Part shown: piece after piece, positions 63,988 through 64,000 of the stretch
Layout: every line of letters starts with the position of its first letter
How positions within the stretch are numbered: position 1 is the first letter of the stretch
Source: Chthonomonas calidirosea T49
GTDB lineage: Bacteria; Armatimonadota; Chthonomonadetes; Chthonomonadales; Chthonomonadaceae
Direction: 5' to 3'
NCBI RefSeq assembly: GCF_000427095.1
Contig: NC_021487.1
Location: 932,266 to 996,265, forward strand
Length of the DNA stretch: 64,000 nucleotides
Program-made: the position numbers and the translations under genes
The notes under the pieces: generated by a model
What the model saw: only the letters and a program-made list of their open reading frames with translations
The model's database searches: none
What the model was told of the DNA's origin: nothing

Positions 63988-64000
63988 ATGGATAACTTTT
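63988..64000 (+). CDS. Start of a further gene (partial)
   Basis: An ATG at 63988 (MDNF) follows AAGGAAACAGAG, 20 bases after purL; it is cut by the window end. By position it may be another purine gene such as purF, but four codons cannot show it. Confidence 0.35.

Overview
The window is bacterial chromosome of moderate GC with compact, mostly co-directional operons. A small-type SRP RNA followed by dnaX-ybaB-recR, many carbohydrate-active and secreted proteins, a DUF1501/DUF1800 pair, a PEP-CTERM-like protein and an RHS relic together suggest an Armatimonadota-type organism (a Chthonomonas relative is my best guess). This is inference from gene content, not a database match.

Layout. 1-3.2 kb: poorly characterised membrane proteins, one apparently frameshifted, with a decayed RHS-core fragment. 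3.2-8.5 kb: two aldo/keto reductases and a large secreted glycoside hydrolase with a CBM9-like C-terminus. 8.5-23.8 kb: an accessory island on the minus strand, visibly richer in GC than its flanks and bracketed by three tracts of a degenerate heptad repeat (TCAGTCC/TCAGCAC/TCATCCC). In transcription order it holds an N-terminally truncated Mrr-like nuclease, a gutted DUF6079-like ATPase, an SNF2 helicase broken at a G5 run, a 1579-residue N6-adenine methyltransferase, and a 1761-residue DEAD/DEAH helicase with DUF1998-like and nuclease-like C-terminal parts. This is a helicase-methylase-ATPase phage-defence locus related to DISARM and Druantia, caught in decay. A four-helix-bundle protein gene sits between the two right-hand repeat tracts. 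24-31 kb: sialate O-acetylesterase, a selenocysteine tRNA, a DUF3857/transglutaminase protein, a zinc-ribbon membrane protein interrupted by an in-frame TAG, aspartate aminotransferase, RNase III and a PEP-CTERM-like protein.

31-40 kb: an ErpA/HesB-type Fe-S carrier, an ABC exporter with an unusual N-terminal extension, an asparagine-synthetase-like/radical SAM gene pair, pyrimidine-nucleoside phosphorylase, UDP-glucuronate decarboxylase and YebC. 40-48.8 kb: a six-gene operon of membrane protein, ABC-2 permeases and ATPase, a Q-rich membrane protein and a MoxR ATPase. 48.8-55 kb: SRP RNA, dnaX, ybaB, recR, then ribBA-ribH-htrA. 55.0-56.0 kb: a small graveyard with a broken MntA/HepT toxin-antitoxin pair and the C-terminal end of a restriction endonuclease. 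56-64 kb: GT4 glycosyltransferase, DUF1501 and DUF1800 proteins, a membrane protein, a Spy-like periplasmic protein, purL, and the first codons of one more gene.

The most interesting parts are the repeat-bracketed defence island with its several independent lesions, the association of the four-helix-bundle gene with the heptad repeats, the asparagine-synthetase-like/radical SAM pair, and the selenocysteine tRNA.
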